The notes beneath the pieces were generated by a model, which did no database searches, had not been told where the DNA came from, and saw nothing but the letters and a program-made list of their open reading frames with translations. A DNA stretch of 64,000 bases from Odobenus rosmarus divergens (taxonomy: Eukaryota > Chordata > Mammalia > Carnivora > Odobenidae): the NCBI RefSeq assembly GCF_000321225.1, contig NW_004450477.1, positions 2,458,096 to 2,522,095 on the forward strand, given 5' to 3'. Positions 60,745 through 64,000 of the stretch are shown here, piece after piece; position 1 is the stretch's first letter; each line of letters begins with the position of its first letter. A program made the translations under genes and the position numbers.

Positions 60745-61615
60745 ACTACTCCCAACCACCTCCTAACTGCCTTCATCACTACCACTGTAGACTGAGCTGC
60801 TATTACCTCTTGCCTGGATTTCTTAGGTCTTCTCATTGGTCTCTTAGGCTCTTACTCTTCACTATGCTCTACTAATGTCAATCAAATCATATGGCTCTTC
60901 AATCCCCTAAGAGCTATCAATCATACCAAGAATAAAACCAAAATCCTTATGCTGGACCACAAAGTGGACATGTCTACTTCCTGGCTACTTCTCAGTTTAC
61001 ATTCTCTAAATACCTTCTCCCATACAGGGGCACCTGGATGGCTCAGTCATTAAGCGTCTGCTTTCAGCTCAAGTCATGGTCCCAGGGTCCTGGGATCGAG
61101 CCCCACATTGGGCTCCCAGGGAGCCCACTTCCCCTGCTTGTGTTCCCTCTCTCACTGTGTCTCTCTCTGTCAAATAAATAAATAAAATCTTAAAAAAAAA
61201 ACAACAACAAACCTTCTCCCATAAAAATCTCCTTGCTGATCCTCAAATATGCCCAGCACACAGCTATTTCTGCCAAGTATTCCCTCTACATAGAATCCTC
61301 TCCTAGAATGCTCAAGTGGCTCATTTCATCTTTTCCTTCAGTCTCTGTTCAAATGCCACCTCCCCAAAATAGTCATTCTTTATCTCATGATGTAAAGCTC
61401 TCCTCCCCTTTAGTTCTTTCCTTAATTTATTTCTTCACAATACTTACCTACTAGCACAGTATATATTCACCTGTACATCTAGTTATTACCTTTGTCATCC
61501 ACTGAAATGCAAGCTCCACTAGGACAGAACCTTATCCTGTTCGCTAAAGTATCCTTAGGGCCCAGCACATAGCAGGCAGTCAATAAATACTTTACTGAAT
61601 TTCTCGGGAGAGGCA
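60745..61615 (+). mobile_element. L2 3' end, SINEC-interrupted
   Basis: Sense L2: TCTGTTCAAATGCCACCTCC, AAGCTCCACTAGGACAGAAC and the 3' end CAATAAATACTTTACTGAAT. A SINEC is inserted at 61,027-61,208. Confidence 0.85.
61027..61208 (+). mobile_element. SINEC inside L2
   Basis: Flanks ACCTTCTCCCATA on both sides. Shortened middle (GGCTCCCAGGGAGCCCACTT instead of CTGCTCAGC). Confidence 0.95.
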
Positions 61616-61619
61616 ACAT

Positions 61620-62580
61620 ATTTAAAAAACTCAAGGTAGAAAGAACTAAAAGAGTGAGTTCAGTTAGCTTAAACTTGGACCATAAATTGTGTGTGTGGAA
61701 GAAATGTGAGACAGGAGTCTGAAAATGTGGACAGGGCCATAAAGCAACACCTTAAGTCTTGCTCAGGACTTTAGACTTAATCTCTGGAACAAATGAGAAC
61801 AACTCAAAGGCAAAGGAGCGTTATGATCAGCTCTGCAACTGTGGCTAGTTTTGTAAGTGGATTAAACAATACTGGAGGCTCCTGCAATTATATAGAAAAT
61901 GACATTATGGGGGCACCTGGGTGGCTCAGTCAGTTAAGCGTCTGCCATTAGCTCAGGTCATATCTTGGGGTCCTGGGACAGAGCTGTGCCTTGGGTTCCC
62001 TGCTCAGTTGGGAGTCTGCTTCTCCCTCTCCTTCCATCCCTCCTTCCCCCCACCCCCGCTCATGCTCTCGTGTGCACTCTATCTCTAAAAAATAAAATCT
62101 TAAAAAAAAAAAGAAAAAGAAACTGGAATGGAAAGAAATCTAAAGAACTGTGGGAACTATATATACTACATGGGACAAAGGGAGTGAAAGAGAAAGGAGA
62201 ATGTGATATACTATAAATCACAGTATCAGAGAAAGTTAAAGCTGACACCTAATTTCTCATATGGGCATCTGGATAGATAGAGTTGGATCTACTGAGAGAG
62301 TGAAACCTAGAGGAGGAGCAAGTCTGACAGGAGCAAGGACATAATATGAGTTCAACATGACAGTACGTTTGAGATGTCTGGAGGCATACAACTAGAAATT
62401 CATTAGGCAACAGGACAGACAGGTCTAAAACAAAGAAAACATCTGGACTGGAGTGTAAGATTGTGAGTTATTAGGGTGTAGATAATAACTAAATACATGC
62501 AATGTATAAAATCGCCCAGAGGTCAAGTGAAGAATATGACCACAGAAAGAGGGCTTAGGACTGAACTCTTAAGAAATGCC
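61620..62580 (-). mobile_element. L2, SINEC-interrupted
   Basis: Antisense L2 text: TTGAGATGTCTGGAGGCATA, GAGGAGGAGCAAGTCTGACA, AACTCTTAAGAAATGCC. A SINEC sits at 61,910-62,113. Confidence 0.7.
61910..62113 (+). mobile_element. SINEC
   Basis: GGGGGCACCTGGGTGGCTCAG head, CT/CCCCAC-rich middle, AAAAAATAAAATCTTAAA tail. Confidence 0.93.
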
Positions 62581-63399
62581 AAAATCTGAAAAGATGGTAA
62601 AAGACAGTATCTAAAAGAAAAGATAAATAATATACATTTAAGAAAGTAACATACAGCACTGTAATTTTTGAAAAAATGCATCCACTATGACTAAAGTTGC
62701 AGGGCATGCCTGGAGTATATTCTCATCCTTAAATCATTCAACACAGATCTTCATTTACCCCTGGATTCTATAATTTAGACTGATTTAGTAGTCTACCCCA
62801 ATAATGTTTACCCAGTAATCTATCAAATATTCACGTTTGGAAATAAGCATTTAAAAGGGGCATAAGCCAAAGCACTGACCTTTACCCTCAGAATTTTTCT
62901 GTAGCAAAATTTTTCAACAGACTTATAATTATTCTAAATAAATATTCTATACTTCCAAAGCATTTTAAAATGTTATGATATATACACAAACACTAAAAAA
63001 ACCCTTAAAATTATAAGCAATATGAAAGGAAAAGGTATGACGTTTATCCAGAAATATTAGTTGGAAAAATGATAACTTTATAAGCACACAAATTTTCAAT
63101 TCAATACCTCTATTTATTCTTAATGAAGTTCATTCCAAAATGGCAGCTGCTTTTGGTCTCTTAAAGGAAAGCTGTTAATTCAAGTACTCCAAATACCCAC
63201 CATTCCAACAGTTCAAAAATTTCCCTTCACACAAAGTATTTAACACATTTACAAATGCCATTTATAGTTAAGTCTTTTCAAATGAAAATTTCAAAGAAAT
63301 AAATTCCCTGGTTTTTGTTTGAATGGCTTACAGCAAATTTTAACAAAAGCACATATTATGCACATTTAAAAGAGATTACCTAGTACTCAATTACCATAC
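62580..63399. other. RPRD1A intron 2, unclassified end
   Basis: AT-rich DNA leading away from exon 2; no repeat recognised. 63,530-64,000 is likewise featureless intron 1. Confidence 0.5.
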
Positions 63400-63529
63400 C
63401 TTGAAACATGTTTAAAAGCCTCCACTATAACTGGTGCAAAATCTTTTGTAAACTCCGGTCCCTTCCTTTTGCTGTTCTGAATGACATCATTGGCTAGGTA
63501 GAGAAAAGTAAGCTTCCTGTTTGGTTTGG
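63400..63529 (-). CDS. RPRD1A: RPRD1A exon 2: CID helices
   Basis: The acceptor is a T-rich tract plus CAG just above 63,529; the donor AG|GTATGG lies below 63,400. Length is 130 bases with split codons at both ends (Ala51, Ser94). It encodes KPNRKLTFLYLANDVIQNSK, then RKGPEFTKDFAPVIVEAFKHVS. The LTFLYLANDVIQNSKRKG block is the hallmark of CTD-interacting domains (RPRD1A/B, RPRD2, Rtt103, SCAF), lining the groove that holds the phosphorylated CTD peptide. The Asn-Asp of LANDVIQ contacts the CTD in solved CID structures. The residues distinguish RPRD1A from RPRD1B only in combination with later exons. Confidence 0.97.
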
Positions 63530-64000
63530 CTGAAAAAAAAAAAAAATTAAAAATCTACTTAAAATATCCTCATTTAACTTGGACAAACTTTCTCAATATC
63601 TGACTCAAGTAGTTTGAGAACTACAACAAACCTACTAACCTTTATGTATCATGTTCAAATCTAGCTTCTCATTCTACTACCGAACTCATCAAGTCACTAT
63701 TCTTTAACTCTAGGTTTCTACAGTTTCTGGAGATGCAGCATGTGAGAAAAAAAAAAAGGAGGAACTAGTCAATAATTAGTTTCCTTGCACTTTTACTAAG
63801 TTGCCCAAACTACTTACCTTTGATTACTAGTCTTATCACCATTCCCAAATTAGTAGTTTTATACACCAAAATCCTCAGGTCTACAAAAATGCATCTCTGT
63901 GACTCAATCTGTACTAAATTTTGTTAAAACTATTAAACACTACATGAAATACAGCTCATTTAAAATAAGATGGTAACTGGTCATGTTAAGATGGTACCTT

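Larger units (their letters stand above)
18220..64000 (-). other. RPRD1A: RPRD1A transcription unit (exons 2-7 and 3' UTR)
   Basis: Six coding exons on the - strand join in frame (130+107+98+127+176+150 bases) to give RPRD1A residues 51-312 and a stop. The first coding exon and promoter lie beyond 64,000. Introns in transcription order are about 3.3 kb, 79 b, 2.9 kb, 110 b and 34.7 kb. The product (also p15RS) binds the phosphorylated RNA polymerase II CTD, helps recruit the Ser5 phosphatase RPAP2, and is reported to dampen Wnt/TCF transcription. These roles are family knowledge; the sequence shows the intact CID and coiled coil. Confidence 0.97.

Noticed and set aside
1..64000. CRISPR array, operon or other prokaryotic system
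   Set aside because: The repeated units are dispersed SINEs with target duplications; introns, poly(A) signals and mammalian genes show a vertebrate nuclear locus.

Overview
The window is nuclear DNA of a placental carnivoran. It carries 29 copies of the tRNA-Lys-derived carnivore SINE (SINEC/CAN-SINE), together with LINE-1, L2, MIR and MER5-type debris. The younger SINEC copies have the (CT)n and CAAATAAATAAAATCTTT tails typical of bears, pinnipeds and musteloids, and lack the dog-type 'CATGAATAAATAAA' tail. An arctoid caniform is therefore more likely than dog; this is inferred from SINE subfamily only.

Two protein-coding genes point tail to tail, matching the human 18q12.2 order C18orf21 > < RPRD1A. 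On the + strand (1 to about 3,800) are the last three coding segments and poly(A) signal of C18orf21, a small zinc-ribbon protein of the Rpp21/Snm1 type, recently linked to RNase MRP. On the - strand (64,000 down to about 18,220) are six consecutive coding exons of RPRD1A, at 63,400-63,529, 59,969-60,075, 59,792-59,889, 56,734-56,860, 56,448-56,623 and 21,572-21,721, followed by a 3' UTR of about 3.3 kb ending at a poly(A) signal at 18,236-18,241. Phases join perfectly at every junction. The 788 coding bases seen leave exactly 151 for the first exon beyond the window if the protein has the usual 312 residues. RPRD1A binds the phosphorylated RNA polymerase II C-terminal domain through its N-terminal CID and dimerises through its C-terminal coiled coil.

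Layout: 1-3.8 kb C18orf21; 3.8-18.2 kb intergenic, rich in SINEs, with an L1 3' end, a probable solo LTR and MER5/MIR fragments; 18.2-21.7 kb RPRD1A 3' UTR and last exon, nearly repeat-free; 21.7-56.4 kb one 34.7-kb RPRD1A intron packed with repeats; 56.4-63.5 kb the other exons; to 64.0 kb intron 1. No promoter, CpG island, CRISPR array or functional RNA gene was found.

The most unusual signals are: (a) a patchwork at 52,120-52,248 assembled from four nearby templates, one of them inverted, which looks like a templated insertion or an assembly chimera; (b) a perfect 13-bp hairpin one base inside RPRD1A exon 5; (c) a weak donor (GTGCGT) before the 34.7-kb intron with an intronic AATAAA about 410 nt beyond, able to yield a shortened RPRD1A; (d) an early stop trimming the C18orf21 tail; (e) paired small palindromes near 11.4-11.5 kb.
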